A DNA stretch of 64,000 nucleotides from Streptomyces coeruleorubidus (GCF_028885415.1 NZ_CP118527.1:7750001-7814000); one strand, 5' to 3'; positions 1 to 8,477 are shown, counted from the stretch's first letter. Made by a program: numbers and translations. Notes: generated by a model from the sequence alone, not told the origin.

Positions 1-503
1 GCTTCGTGCACGGCGACCCCGAGAAGGTGCGCGTGCTCGACGCCGACTCCGAACGGGGGGCGTTCCTCGACACCCTTCTCGTCTCCGCCGACCCGGACGC
101 CGCCGCACCTCACGAGGTGGAGCCGTTCGGACCGGCCGCGACCGTGCTGGCGTACCGCGACACGGCCCACGCGACGAACCTGGTGGCGCGCGGCCGGGGC
201 AGCCTCGCGGCCTCCGTCGTCGGCGACGACCTCGCCTGGACGACCGCCTTCGTCCAAGAGGCGGCCCCCTGGCACGGGCGACTGCACCTGCTGGACTCGA
301 CGAACATGGCGCAGACCACCGGCCACGGATCGCCGCTTCCCGCCCTGAAGCACGGGGGCCCCGGCCGGGCCGGCGGCGGATCGGAGATGGCAGGCACCCG
401 TGGAGTCGTGGACCTGATGCAGCGCACGGCACTGCAGGCCTCGCAACGGGTTCTCGACTCGCTGTGGAGCACCCCGTCGTCCTCGCCTGCCGACCACGCC
501 TGA
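1..503 (+). CDS. PaaZ/PaaN-like aldehyde dehydrogenase, C-terminal part
   Basis: Only the last ~166 codons are present; the gene begins before the window and its frame is open from base 3. The tail carries the glycine-rich HGGPGRAGGG stretch followed by a helix containing MQRTALQAS, as in the C-terminus of phenylacetate-pathway aldehyde dehydrogenases. These oxidise the ring-opened CoA semialdehyde during phenylacetyl-CoA breakdown (cytoplasmic, NAD(P)-dependent). The catalytic Cys and Glu lie outside the window, so activity cannot be judged. The call rests on the tail motif only; another ALDH-superfamily member is possible. Confidence 0.7.
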   Translation, partial: FVHGDPEKVRVLDADSERGAFLDTLLVSADPDAAAPHEVEPFGPAATVLAYRDTAHATNLVARGRGSLAASVVGDDLAWTTAFVQEAAPWHGRLHLLDSTNMAQTTGHGSPLPALKHGGPGRAGGGSEMAGTRGVVDLMQRTALQASQRVLDSLWSTPSSSPADHA

Positions 504-576
504 CGTCATGCGGGCCGGGCGGGCACGGTCCGAACGACATGACCCCGACCCATTCCGACCTGTGACGCTACCGACT

Positions 577-1635
577 TCAGTGGGGCGGGGGCGGCCCCAC
601 CGAGTCGCGTACCACGACGTGCGTGCCCAGCAGCAGGTGTTCGTCGGGGGCGCCCGGCGTGTGTTCGAGGGCCGTGCGGACGGCGAGGCGGCCGAGTTCC
701 TCGTAGGGGACGTGGACCGTCGTCAGGGCGGGGTGCAGGTCGCGGGCGAAGGGGATGTCGTCGTAGCCGGCGAGGGAGATGTCGCCGGGGACGGTCAGGC
801 CCGCCTCGTGCAGGGCGGTGAGGGCGCCCGCCGCGACCATGTCGGTGGCGGCGACGACGGCCGTGAAGTCGAGGTTCTCCTTGAGCGCTTGCTGCATGAG
901 GCGGTGGCCCGCGTCCCGGGTGAAGTCGCCGTGCAGGAGGAGGGACGGGTCGGGGGTCAGGCCCCGGGCCCGGTGGGCGGCGAGATAGCCGCGTTCGCGG
1001 CCCAGGGCCGTGGTGTGGTCCGTCCGACCGCCGAGGAACAGCACCCGGCGGTGGCCCTGGGCGAGGACGTGGGCGACCAGGGTGTAGGCGCCGCCCTCGT
1101 TGTCGTACTCGATGACCGTCACCGGGGCGCCGGGATCCAGTGGTGGTCTGCCGCACAGGACCAGGCGGGAGCCGGCCGAGGCGAGGGAGTCGGCCATGCG
1201 GTGGGTGCGTTCGCGGTACTCGGGGGTGTCGGCGGTGCCGCCGACCAGGATCACGGCGGTGGCGCGCTGGGCACGCATCATCTCGACGAACTCCAGCTCG
1301 TGCCGGACGTCGCCCTCCGTGCTGCACACCAGGCAGAGGTGGCCGAGGCGGGTCGCCTCCCGTTCGACGCCGTGGGCCATGTGCGCGAACGACGGGCCGG
1401 TGATGTCCTCCAGCACGAACGCGAGCGTGGGCGTGCCGACGCCCGCGATGGCCTTCGCCCGCGCGTCCGCGACGTAGTCCAGCTCGCGGACCGCCCGCAT
1501 GACGCGCCCGCGCGTCGCCGCGCTCACCGGGTACACGCCGCCGAGCACCCGTGACACCGTCGACGCCGAGACCCCCGCGCGGGCCGCCACGTCCCGGATG
1601 GTGCTGCGGTTCGCGTCCCCGCTCTTCCTCGTCAT
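577..1635 (-). CDS. LacI family transcriptional regulator
   Basis: 352 residues from the ATG at 1635; the reading frame is open further upstream, but this start places the HTH (STIRDVAARAGVSASTVSRV) at about residues 9-30 as in the family. A hinge helix and a periplasmic-binding-protein-like sugar sensor domain follow (residues ~65-345), with the family signature GYDDIPFARDLHPALTTV near the C-terminus. Members are usually repressors of sugar catabolism released by a small ligand. No sugar gene is adjacent, so the target is unknown. A palindrome upstream (1702-1709) suggests autoregulation. Confidence 0.9.
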   Translation of the reverse strand: MTRKSGDANRSTIRDVAARAGVSASTVSRVLGGVYPVSAATRGRVMRAVRELDYVADARAKAIAGVGTPTLAFVLEDITGPSFAHMAHGVEREATRLGHLCLVCSTEGDVRHELEFVEMMRAQRATAVILVGGTADTPEYRERTHRMADSLASAGSRLVLCGRPPLDPGAPVTVIEYDNEGGAYTLVAHVLAQGHRRVLFLGGRTDHTTALGRERGYLAAHRARGLTPDPSLLLHGDFTRDAGHRLMQQALKENLDFTAVVAATDMVAAGALTALHEAGLTVPGDISLAGYDDIPFARDLHPALTTVHVPYEELGRLAVRTALEHTPGAPDEHLLLGTHVVVRDSVGPPPPH

Positions 1636-1701
1636 GACTGCCTCGTCTCTCCCGGGCGCCGGTCCGCACCCACCCCGCGGGAACTGCGGCAACACCATGG
1701 C

Positions 1702-1709
1702 AACCGGTT
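1702..1709. promoter_or_regulatory. probable LacI-family operator (AACCGGTT)
   Basis: A perfect 8-bp palindrome with a central CG, embedded in GGCAACCGGTTCC, lies 66 bp upstream of the LacI gene start. LacI-family operators typically have this form, so autoregulation is the simplest reading. No convincing -35/-10 pair was seen beside it. Confidence 0.45.
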
Positions 1710-1744
1710 CCCTGGACGGAGGCTAGCAGCGGGGAGGGCAAGGG

Positions 1745-1860
1745 AGGAGTGGTGTGCGCGGACCGGTGTCGGAGTTGGGTGACGAGCCATTCCCGGAAGG
1801 TGGGCCCGGCGAGCTTGCGTGCGGGCTGGACGGGAACCCGCCGACCGCCGAGGAGTGCCA
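1745..1860 (-). pseudogene. decayed gene fragment (KLAGPTF motif), copy A
   Basis: On the minus strand this stretch reads as a GGF..PHA segment and, after a one-base shift, KLAGPTFREWLVTQLRHR. The same block (GGFLPGPHAKLVGPTF) ends a minus-strand frame at 18212, and the DNA is clearly similar over about 55 bp. I do not recognise the parent family. The one-base deletion relative to copy B and the lack of a start or full domain point to a remnant. Confidence 0.35.
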
Positions 1861-1931
1861 GTGACACGGCCACGGGGATCACGGCATGGGACGAGTCACC
1901 CCCGTGTGGAAGGCGTGGCCGGATCGCGACC

Positions 1932-2831
1932 ATGGCCTTCAGCGTTCCCCGCCTGTGGATCGGCTCGACCGAGATCATCGCCCTCGCCGACGGAGAAGGC
2001 AGCCCGTTCTTCTCCCCGCGCGCCGAGGCCTTCCCCGAGGCCACGGCCGCTCAGTGGGCCGAGGCCGACCGCTACGACCCGGGCGCGGTCGACGCGGAGG
2101 GCCGCTGGCGGCTCCAGTTCCGCGCGTACGTGATCCGCGGCGACAAGGGCCTCACCGTCGTGGACGCCGGGATCGGTCCGGCGGACAGCCCGGCCGCCTC
2201 GTGGGCGCCCGTGCCCGGTGTGCTCCCCGAGTCGCTCGCCGCCGCGGGCATCGACCCAGCCGAAGTCGACACCGTGGTGCTCACACATCTGCACACCGAC
2301 CACGTCGGGTGGGCGGTCGTGACCGAGGCGGCCGTGCCATCGGCGGGCCGCGCGGTGGACGGTGACACTTCGGCCGGCGGCCGCCGCCCTTATTTCCCGA
2401 ACGCCGAATACCTGCTCCAGCGGGCCGAGTTCGACGCCCTCGACGCGCTCAACCCGCAGCTTCGCGAGACCCTCACCGACCCGCTCACGGCCGCCGGTCG
2501 CCTCCGGCTCCTCGACTGGGACACGCCGCTGCGCACCGGGCGCGCGGTAGCCACGCCCGGTCACACGCCCGGACACCAGAGCGTGCTGGTCGCCGACAGG
2601 CGCGAGCTGGCGCTCGTCACCGGCGATCTCCTGGTGCACGCGCTCCAACTGCTCCACCCCGAGCTCGCCTACGCGCACGGCGGCCAGATCCAGGCGTGCG
2701 AGTGCGTCGGGGCCGTAAGGCCGGTAGCCCGCCGGACGACGCTCGGTCGTCCGGCCGCCATGACGGTCAAGGCCGAAAGGCGACCCGGTGGGCGAGGACC
2801 CTGGGGTGCAGCGGCCTCCACCGGTCGCTGA
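1932..2831 (+). CDS. MBL-fold metallo-hydrolase with altered C-terminus
   Basis: Starts at the ATG at 1932; the open frame extends further upstream but is non-homologous there. The first ~250 residues are a normal metallo-beta-lactamase-fold hydrolase: HTHLHTDHVG supplies the di-metal site (HxHxDH), and ATPGHTPGHQS and the VTGD aspartate follow. Substrate unknown; cytoplasmic. After LLHPELAYAH (about base 2678) the sequence stops looking like the family and runs ~50 residues through DNA that encodes a MerR-like fragment on the other strand. The native C-terminal helix is therefore probably lost by recombination. The product may be non-functional. Confidence 0.65.
   Translation: MAFSVPRLWIGSTEIIALADGEGSPFFSPRAEAFPEATAAQWAEADRYDPGAVDAEGRWRLQFRAYVIRGDKGLTVVDAGIGPADSPAASWAPVPGVLPESLAAAGIDPAEVDTVVLTHLHTDHVGWAVVTEAAVPSAGRAVDGDTSAGGRRPYFPNAEYLLQRAEFDALDALNPQLRETLTDPLTAAGRLRLLDWDTPLRTGRAVATPGHTPGHQSVLVADRRELALVTGDLLVHALQLLHPELAYAHGGQIQACECVGAVRPVARRTTLGRPAAMTVKAERRPGGRGPWGAAASTGR
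2688..2770 (-). pseudogene. MerR-family regulator remnant, antisense to the MBL gene end
   Basis: Read on the minus strand, the tail of the MBL gene encodes AGYRPYGPDALARLDL, the conserved wing segment of MerR DNA-binding domains (GYRxYxxxALxRL). No start, HTH N-terminus or effector domain continues in frame. It marks the recombination joint that replaced the 3' end of the MBL gene. The following ~290 bp to 3063 hold only short open stretches and no gene I can support. Confidence 0.45.
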
Positions 2832-3063
2832 CGAGCAGCAGCGGAAACAGAGCGGCCAGCTCAGTCAGGACGGAGCGGCCGACGACGTATGCGATGCCTC
2901 AGCCCGGGACGTCGAAGACGTCGCGCAGCACTTGGTCGCTGTCGTCATGACGTACATGCCGGCCCTGGACCTGGCGGCCACGCTGCTCGGTCGACATGGT
3001 GTGTATGGGTGGTCCTTGTCCGTTCCTCGTCCGTGTGTCTGTGAGTCCGTGGTCGGTCGGTGG

Positions 3064-3426
3064 TCATCCGGGACGGCGGTTGCGCGGAACCTTCTCCAGG
3101 ACCAGGTGGTAGGAGTGGTCGACGAGTTCGGCCACCAGATCCGCGGTGACGCCCCGGCCGGCACCCACGGAGATCCAGTGCCGCTTGTCGAGGTAGCGGC
3201 CAGGAGTGATCGAGTCGTGCCGGCCTTGCAGCAGCCGCCCGTACTCCGGCTCCGCCTTGACGGTGACGATGCGTTCGTCCGGGTCGTCCGTGACGATCAG
3301 GAAGACCTTGCCCGCCACCTTGTAGACGTCCAACTGCTCAGTGAACGGGCGGACGTGGCCGGCCCCCGGCAGCGCGAGTGCCGTGTCGCGCGCAGTGTCC
3401 TGGAGCTTCTCGCCGGTGAAAGCCAT
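3064..3426 (-). CDS. MmcQ/YjbR family protein
   Basis: 120 residues, the usual length for the small CyaY-like-fold MmcQ/YjbR family. Visible family features are the N-terminal helix with ALPGAG, KVAGKVFLIV, ITPGRYLDKRHWISV and the closing SYHLVLEKVPR. Members bind DNA in some reports, but their biological role is not settled. It lies 8 bp downstream of a second, divergent-sequence paralogue in the same direction, so the two probably share a transcript. Confidence 0.85.
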   Translation of the reverse strand: MAFTGEKLQDTARDTALALPGAGHVRPFTEQLDVYKVAGKVFLIVTDDPDERIVTVKAEPEYGRLLQGRHDSITPGRYLDKRHWISVGAGRGVTADLVAELVDHSYHLVLEKVPRNRRPG

Positions 3427-3434
3427 GACTGACG

Positions 3435-3818
3435 TCAGGCGCGGCGGCCGTAGGTGTGCGGGTCGACCGGCTGCCGGGCCTTGGGGAGCCGGCCGACCAC
3501 GAGCAGGTAGGACTCGGTCACGAGCTCCCTGACCAGCTTCTTGTCGATCGCGTCCCCGCCCTCCAACGTGATCCAGTGCTTCTTGTTCATGTGGTAGCCG
3601 GGCGTGATGTCCGCGTTCTCCTCGCGCAGCGCCTGGGCCTCGCCGGGGTCCGACTTGAGGATCACGACGGGGCGTCCCGGAACCTCGGTCATCAGCATGA
3701 AGACCTTGCCGCGCACCTTGAAGACCTCCCAGTCGGGGCCGAAGGGGTGCTCCAGGCCCGCTCCGGGCAGTTCCTCGGCGCAGTCGGCCGCCGTCTGCTG
3801 CAGTGTCTTTCCGTTCAT
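3435..3818 (-). CDS. MmcQ/YjbR family protein (paralogue)
   Basis: 127 residues from the ATG at 3818, chosen because the family begins here (MNGKTLQQTAADCAEELPGAG); longer in-frame extensions are low-complexity. It has the same blocks as its neighbour at 3064 (KVRGKVFMLMT, ITPGYHMNKKHWITL, SYLLVVGRLPK), so the pair arose by tandem duplication or joint acquisition. Probably first gene of a two-gene operon. Function unknown beyond the family name. Confidence 0.85.
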   Translation of the reverse strand: MNGKTLQQTAADCAEELPGAGLEHPFGPDWEVFKVRGKVFMLMTEVPGRPVVILKSDPGEAQALREENADITPGYHMNKKHWITLEGGDAIDKKLVRELVTESYLLVVGRLPKARQPVDPHTYGRRA

Positions 3819-4117
3819 GGTCGTCAACTCCTCGATCGATGTCAGTGTCCGAGCCCGTGCGGGCCAGGGCCTGTGTGGTCGTCTCCGGCGTGGTCGGTAC
3901 GAACGGCAGCGGGGCAGTGCGGCGGCAGCGTGAGCGTGCCCGGTGCGAAGCCCCTGTGGGCGACCTCGATCAGCCCCCACGTTGTGTACGGGCGGGGCCG
4001 CCCGGGTGGCACGCCGGTCAGGACCCGGCCAGAGCGTGCAGTTACGCGGGCGGCGAGGTCCGCGCGCTCCCCATCCTTTCTGCCAGATCCGCAAATCGGA
4101 CGGTAAGCTGCGGACAC

Positions 4118-5143
4118 ATGGTGGTCGACAGGCGACATCCTCCGCGATCGGGACGGCGCTCCTCCAGCGTCTCCTCCTCGCGGTCGCTCTTCATCGCAGG
4201 GGCCGAGCCCGCTTCCGTCCCGCTGTACGGCTTCCAGCCCCCAGTCGGTACGCCGTACGGCCTGGAAGTGACCACCGTCGAGGACTTCCACGCCCACCAC
4301 GACGACTGGCCGTGGAACCCGCCCCGTCCGGGCCGGGCCACCTTCCACTACCTGATCCTGGTCACCGAGGGTGTACTGCGGCACGACGTCGACCACGTCA
4401 CGCGCACCGTCGCCCCCGGCCAGTGGCTGTGGGTGCGCCCCGGGCACGTGCAGTGCTGGCACGACCCCAGCACCGCCCGGGGCCCCTTCGTCATGTTCGA
4501 GCCGGACGTGCTCCGGTCCGACACCGCCCGCGAGCTGGCTCCCCTCGTCTCACACGACGCTCCCGCCGTCCTGACCCCGCACTCCGCCGACGCCCCCTGG
4601 CTGGAACAGACCGCGCTCCAGCTCCTCGACGAACACCGCGCGCTGGGACGCCGCCCGCTCGCGGCCCATCACGCCCTGCGGCGCAGCCTCCTCGAAGCGC
4701 TGCTCCTGCGCCTGGCCCACTCCCCAGGTGTCTCGGCCCCTCCGGCCGACGCCGGAACCGCCTCCTCAGGTAGCGGCTGCCGCTCCGCGCCCCCCGGCGG
4801 CACCGCCGGGCGCCGCCACACCTACGAACGATTCCTGGACGCCCTCGAGCTGCGCTTCCGTGAGCTGCACCGCGCCGACGACTACGCCCAGTTGCTCGGC
4901 TGCTCGGTGCGCACCCTCAGCCGCGCCGCCCGGGCCGCCACCGGCAAGGGAGCACGGGAGATCATCAATGGCCGGCGGCTGCTCGAAGCGCGCCGCCTCC
5001 TCGGCCACGCCCGGTGGACCGCCCACGAGGTCGCCGCCCACCTCGGCTTCACCGACGCGGCCAACTTCGGCCGGTTCTTCCGCCACCACACCGGCCTCAC
5101 CCCCGCCGCCTACACGGCTCGTCAGGTGACCCCCGATTGCTGA
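4118..5143 (+). CDS. AraC family transcriptional regulator
   Basis: 341 residues from the ATG at 4118. An N-terminal cupin-like sensor (residues ~40-150, with GHVQCWHDPS) is followed by a low-complexity linker and a C-terminal two-HTH AraC domain (residues ~235-335): CSVRTLSRAARAATG for the first helix-turn-helix and LGFTDAANFGRFFRHHTGLTP for the second, the latter being the family signature. It is divergent from the MmcQ pair and convergent with the pirin gene. The ligand is unknown. Confidence 0.9.
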   Translation: MVVDRRHPPRSGRRSSSVSSSRSLFIAGAEPASVPLYGFQPPVGTPYGLEVTTVEDFHAHHDDWPWNPPRPGRATFHYLILVTEGVLRHDVDHVTRTVAPGQWLWVRPGHVQCWHDPSTARGPFVMFEPDVLRSDTARELAPLVSHDAPAVLTPHSADAPWLEQTALQLLDEHRALGRRPLAAHHALRRSLLEALLLRLAHSPGVSAPPADAGTASSGSGCRSAPPGGTAGRRHTYERFLDALELRFRELHRADDYAQLLGCSVRTLSRAARAATGKGAREIINGRRLLEARRLLGHARWTAHEVAAHLGFTDAANFGRFFRHHTGLTPAAYTARQVTPDC

Positions 5144-5274
5144 CGGCAAGGTGTACAGGGTGCGCCACCCACCTGCTGGCGCCATCCGCCGTCTGCAGCT
5201 CTCCGACGCAGGTCGACGAGCTCGAACTCGGCGTCGCCACGGCGGCGATGGGTTGTGCTGCCCTGAGCAGGAGT

Positions 5275-6246
5275 TCAGGAAGAGTGGGGAAGATGCTGGG
5301 CGGGGATGACGCCCAGGCGGCCCGCCTGGTAGTCCTCGAAGGCCTGCTGGACCTCTTCGCGGGTATTCATCACGAACGGGCCGTACTGGAAGACGGGTTC
5401 GCGGATGGGGAGGCCGCCCAGCACGAAGAGTTCCAGCTTGGGGGAGCGGGATTCCTGGCGGCGGTCGGCGGTCAGGCGCAGTGCGTCACCCGTGCCGAAG
5501 ACGGCGAGCCGGCCCTCCCGGATCGGGTGGGCTTCGGCGCCGACCGTGCCGTGGCCCGCCAGGGTGTAGGCGAGTGCGTTGTAGGCGGGGTCCCACGGCA
5601 AGTCGACCTGGGCGCCGGGTTCGACGGTGAGGTGGGCGACGGTGATCGGGGTGTGGGTCACGCCCGGGCCGGTGTGTCCGGCGATGTCCCCGGCGATCAC
5701 CCGGATCAGCGCGCCGCCGTCGGGGGTGGTGAGCAGCCCGGTGTGCTTGCCGCGGATGTCCTGGTAGCGCGGCGGGCTCATCTTCTCGGCCCGCGGCAGG
5801 TTGACCCACAGTTGCACTCCGTGCAGGACTCCACCGCTCATGACCAGGTGCTCCGGCGGCTGTTCGATGTGGAGGATGCCCGAGCCCGCGGTCATCCACT
5901 GGGTGTCGCCGTCGATGAGATGCCCGCCGCCGCCATTGGAATCCTGGTGTTCCACGGCGCCGTCGATGAGGTAGGTGACGGTCTCGAAGCCGCGGTGTGG
6001 ATGCCACGGAGTTCCCATGGGTTCCCCCGGCGCCATCTCGACCTCGCCCATGTGGTCCATGTGCACGAGCGGATCCAGCTCGGGCAACGGCACCCCGGCA
6101 AAGGCGCGGCGCACCGGGAAGCCCTCACCCTCGAAGCCGTGCTGTGCAGTCGTCAGGCGGTGAACGGGCCGGTATGCCGTGTCGGCCGGGTCGAGCTCCG
6201 GCAGGCGCGGCAGGACGAGTACGTCGTCCACGGTGATGGCAGGCAT
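5275..6246 (-). CDS. pirin family protein (first copy)
   Basis: 323 residues. A bicupin: the N-terminal cupin has the HPHRGFETVTYLIDG metal motif plus HQD and GILHIEQ, and the C-terminal cupin includes YNALAYTLAGHGTV and the VFGTGD turn. Bacterial pirins bind Fe, and some act as quercetin dioxygenases or as redox sensors. The C-terminus (VFQYGPFVMNTREEVQQAFEDYQAGRLG) is complete. It lies 59 bp upstream of doxX on the same strand, but doxX has its own promoter-like sequence. The second pirin at 7466 belongs to a different subgroup. Confidence 0.92.
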   Translation of the reverse strand: MPAITVDDVLVLPRLPELDPADTAYRPVHRLTTAQHGFEGEGFPVRRAFAGVPLPELDPLVHMDHMGEVEMAPGEPMGTPWHPHRGFETVTYLIDGAVEHQDSNGGGGHLIDGDTQWMTAGSGILHIEQPPEHLVMSGGVLHGVQLWVNLPRAEKMSPPRYQDIRGKHTGLLTTPDGGALIRVIAGDIAGHTGPGVTHTPITVAHLTVEPGAQVDLPWDPAYNALAYTLAGHGTVGAEAHPIREGRLAVFGTGDALRLTADRRQESRSPKLELFVLGGLPIREPVFQYGPFVMNTREEVQQAFEDYQAGRLGVIPAQHLPHSS

Positions 6247-6304
6247 GTCTCTCTCCTCTGTTCCGGTCTGTTCGGGGTGCTGTCAGAAGGCGTGCTGCGT
6301 CCCG

Positions 6305-6682
6305 TCAGAAGGCGTGCGGCCCGAACCGGCCCCAGGCCACGAAGACGGTCAGGGCGAACAGGACCACGTTCACGACGACCGACTGGGCCTCCCCGCGCCG
6401 GCTGTGCGTGATCGCGGCGCCGAGCATGGTCAGTGCCAGGCCGGAGGCGGCCAGCGGAACCAGGTCCGGAGCGATGTCCACGGCCGCGGGCAGGATCAGC
6501 CCGATCGCGGCGAGAACCTCCAGGAGGCCGATCGTCTTGATCAGCCCAGGGGAGAAGTCCTCGGCCCAGCCCATGGACGGGGAGGCGATGAGCTTCTCCT
6601 TCGGCTGGGCGAGCTTGGCGGCGCCGGCGCCGAGGAAGACCAGAGCGAGCAGGGCCGCGACAGCCCAAAGGGTGACGTTCAC
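6305..6682 (-). CDS. DoxX family membrane protein
   Basis: 125 residues from the GTG at 6682, preceded by AAGAGG. Four hydrophobic helices (residues ~1-22, 45-65, 68-88 and 98-118) and the KLAQPKEKL segment between helices 1 and 2 fit the DoxX/DoxD-like family, inner-membrane proteins linked to thiol/redox homeostasis. The promoter-like sequence and operator at 6733-6777 lie ~60 bp upstream. It is clustered with pirins, a CMD protein and a MarR regulator, which supports a redox-stress role. Confidence 0.85.
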   Translation of the reverse strand: MNVTLWAVAALLALVFLGAGAAKLAQPKEKLIASPSMGWAEDFSPGLIKTIGLLEVLAAIGLILPAAVDIAPDLVPLAASGLALTMLGAAITHSRRGEAQSVVVNVVLFALTVFVAWGRFGPHAF

Positions 6683-6732
6683 AGATACCTCTTGCGATCG
6701 GGTTGTGCGGACGTGTGGCGTGGCCCGCAGTG

Positions 6733-6777
6733 GTTGATGTGTCATCTAAGTTAGTGGAGATTAGGTGACGTATCAAC
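6733..6777 (-). promoter_or_regulatory. doxX promoter overlapped by inverted-repeat operator
   Basis: On the minus strand, TTGATA (6776-6771), a 17-bp spacer and TAACTT (6753-6748) make a good sigma-70-type promoter reading into doxX. Its ends are the two arms of an imperfect inverted repeat, GTTGATGTGTCA at 6733-6744 and TGACGTATCAAC at 6766-6777 (10 of 12 positions symmetric), with CTAAGTTAG in the centre. Binding here would block RNA polymerase. A closely matching half-site lies in front of marR (8919-8932). Confidence 0.55.
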
Positions 6778-6912
6778 CCGTGGTCGAACGGGGTCGGCGG
6801 TCAGGTCGCGTGTTCGCTCGCCCCTGACCCATCGCCCCCTACGACCCTCGCCGGACACTCGCCGCCGCCCCGGCGGCCCCGGCACCACGCCCGTGCGACC
6901 CGCTTCTCTCGC

Positions 6913-7371
6913 TCACGTACTCTCATTCGCCCGTACCGGATGCTTGCTCAGGATCGAGACCCGGTTGAACGCGTTGATGGTGACCGCCGCCCAGATCGCC
7001 GCGGAGATCTGATCGTCGGTGAGTACCTGTCGAGCGGCTTCGTAGGCGGACTGTTGTGCGACAGCATCGGTGGGGTCGGTCGTCGCCTCGGCCAGGGCGA
7101 GGGTCGCGCGCTCCACGGGGGTGAACACCTCGGTGTCCCGCCAGGCGGCAAGTACTCCCAGCCGCTGCGCCGACTCGCCCGCGCGCACGGCCGCCCTGGT
7201 GTGGATGTCGAGGCAGTAGGCGCAGCCGTTGAGCTGGGACACGCGGAGGTTGATCAGTTCCACGGCGATGCGGTCGAGTCCTGCCTCGGCGGCGACGGCG
7301 CGCACCGCTTCCGATGTCTGCACCAGGGCGTGGAAGGCCTTGGGGCTCTGTTTGTCGATGAAGATCCGCAC
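6913..7371 (-). CDS. carboxymuconolactone decarboxylase / AhpD-like protein
   Basis: 152 residues from the GTG at 7371 (VRIFIDKQSPKAFHAL, with a GGGGAG site upstream). The CMD core has the AhpD redox motif CAYCLDIH, with both cysteines present, followed by AAVRAGES and WRDTEVFTPVERAALA-type helices. Such proteins act as alkylhydroperoxidases or thiol-peroxidase-like detoxifiers in the cytoplasm. It is transcribed divergently from the second pirin, with a near-perfect 18-bp palindrome between them. Confidence 0.9.
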   Translation of the reverse strand: MRIFIDKQSPKAFHALVQTSEAVRAVAAEAGLDRIAVELINLRVSQLNGCAYCLDIHTRAAVRAGESAQRLGVLAAWRDTEVFTPVERATLALAEATTDPTDAVAQQSAYEAARQVLTDDQISAAIWAAVTINAFNRVSILSKHPVRANEST

Positions 7372-7425
7372 GTCTTTGGCTCCCCATGTACTTCCTGTGG
7401 CCTTCGCCCTATGATCACGGCACGA

Positions 7426-7443
7426 TAGTTGATGCAACAACTA
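7426..7443. promoter_or_regulatory. operator palindrome TAGTTGATGCAACAACTA
   Basis: 18-bp near-perfect palindrome (16 of 18 positions symmetric) in the 94-bp gap between the divergent AhpD-like and pirin genes. The form fits a MarR-type dimer site and shares GTTGATG with the left arm of the doxX operator. It ends 22 bp before the pirin start, so it could control both genes. Confidence 0.55.
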
Positions 7444-7465
7444 GATTCCCTGAGGGGTGGTCTCG

Positions 7466-8455
7466 GTGAGTAATGCAGAAGCCGAACCGGCAGTGATGAG
7501 ATGCGGGCCGCCGGACGACGATGTCCGGCAGGCCGGGGTGCCACGGGTCGACGTGCTCCCGGCGCGGGACGTACCCCTGGGCGGACCGCGCTCGATGACG
7601 GTGCGGCGGACGCTGCCGCAACGGGACCGCACGCTGATCGGCGCCTGGTGCTTCGCCGACCACTACGGCCCCGACGAGGTCACCGACAGGGGCGGCATGG
7701 CGCTGGCCCCGCATCCGCACACCGGTCTCCAGACGGTGACCTGGCTCTTCAGTGGGGAGGTGGAGCACCGCGACACGCTCGGCACCCACGCCCTCGTGCG
7801 GTCGGGGGAGCTGAACCTCATGACGAGCGGGTACGGCATCGCCCACTCGGAGGTCTCCACCCCGCGCACAACCGTCGTCCACGGCGTCCAGCTGTGGGTG
7901 GCGCTGCCGGCGGAGCACCGCAACGCCGCACGGGACTTCCAGCACCACGTGCCCGAGCCCGTGCGGATGCAGGGGGCCGAGATCAGGGTCTTCCTCGGCT
8001 CGCTCGCGGATGACGTCTCTCCGGTACGGACGTTCACGCCGCTGCTCGGCGCCGAGATCATCCTCGAACCGCGTATGACGGTCGCCTTCTCCGTGGACAC
8101 CGGCTTCGAGCACGGCGTTCTCGTGGACAGCGGTGACGTCCGTGTGGCCGACACGCTGCTGCACCGGGCGGAGATGGGCTATGTCCCGCCGGGTGCCGAT
8201 GTGCTGACGCTGTCGAACGAGTCGGATGCCCCGGCGCGCACGATCCTCCTCGGTGGAACTCCCTTCGAGGAGGAGATCGTCATGTGGTGGAACTTCATCG
8301 GCCGCACCCACGAGGACGTCGTCAAGGCCCGCGAGGACTGGGAGGCCTCCTCCGAGCGTTTCGGCACCATCCAGGGCTTCCCGGGAGGCCGTCTTCCCGC
8401 GCCCGCCCTGCCCAACGCCACCATCAGGCCGCGCCGCAACCCTCCGCGCCGCTGA
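7466..8455 (+). CDS. pirin family protein (second copy)
   Basis: 329 residues from the GTG at 7466; GAGGGG lies a suitable distance upstream, and a GTG nine bases earlier sits inside that site. Bicupin with the pirin metal motif HPHTGLQTVTW and the partners EHRD and GIAHSE. It also shows GAWCFADHYGP near residue 60 and a C-terminal pirin domain ending in WWNFIGRTHEDVVKAREDW. It is only distantly related to the pirin at 5275. The next gene begins 22 bp downstream on the same strand, so an operon with the acetyltransferase is likely. Confidence 0.92.
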   Translation: MSNAEAEPAVMRCGPPDDDVRQAGVPRVDVLPARDVPLGGPRSMTVRRTLPQRDRTLIGAWCFADHYGPDEVTDRGGMALAPHPHTGLQTVTWLFSGEVEHRDTLGTHALVRSGELNLMTSGYGIAHSEVSTPRTTVVHGVQLWVALPAEHRNAARDFQHHVPEPVRMQGAEIRVFLGSLADDVSPVRTFTPLLGAEIILEPRMTVAFSVDTGFEHGVLVDSGDVRVADTLLHRAEMGYVPPGADVLTLSNESDAPARTILLGGTPFEEEIVMWWNFIGRTHEDVVKAREDWEASSERFGTIQGFPGGRLPAPALPNATIRPRRNPPRR

Positions 8456-8477
8456 CCTCCTTCAGGAAGGCATGCCC

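Noticed and set aside
5155..5170. A small hairpin GGGTG-CGC-CACCC after the AraC gene as a terminator.
   Set aside because: Only a five-base stem; too short to call against the GC background.
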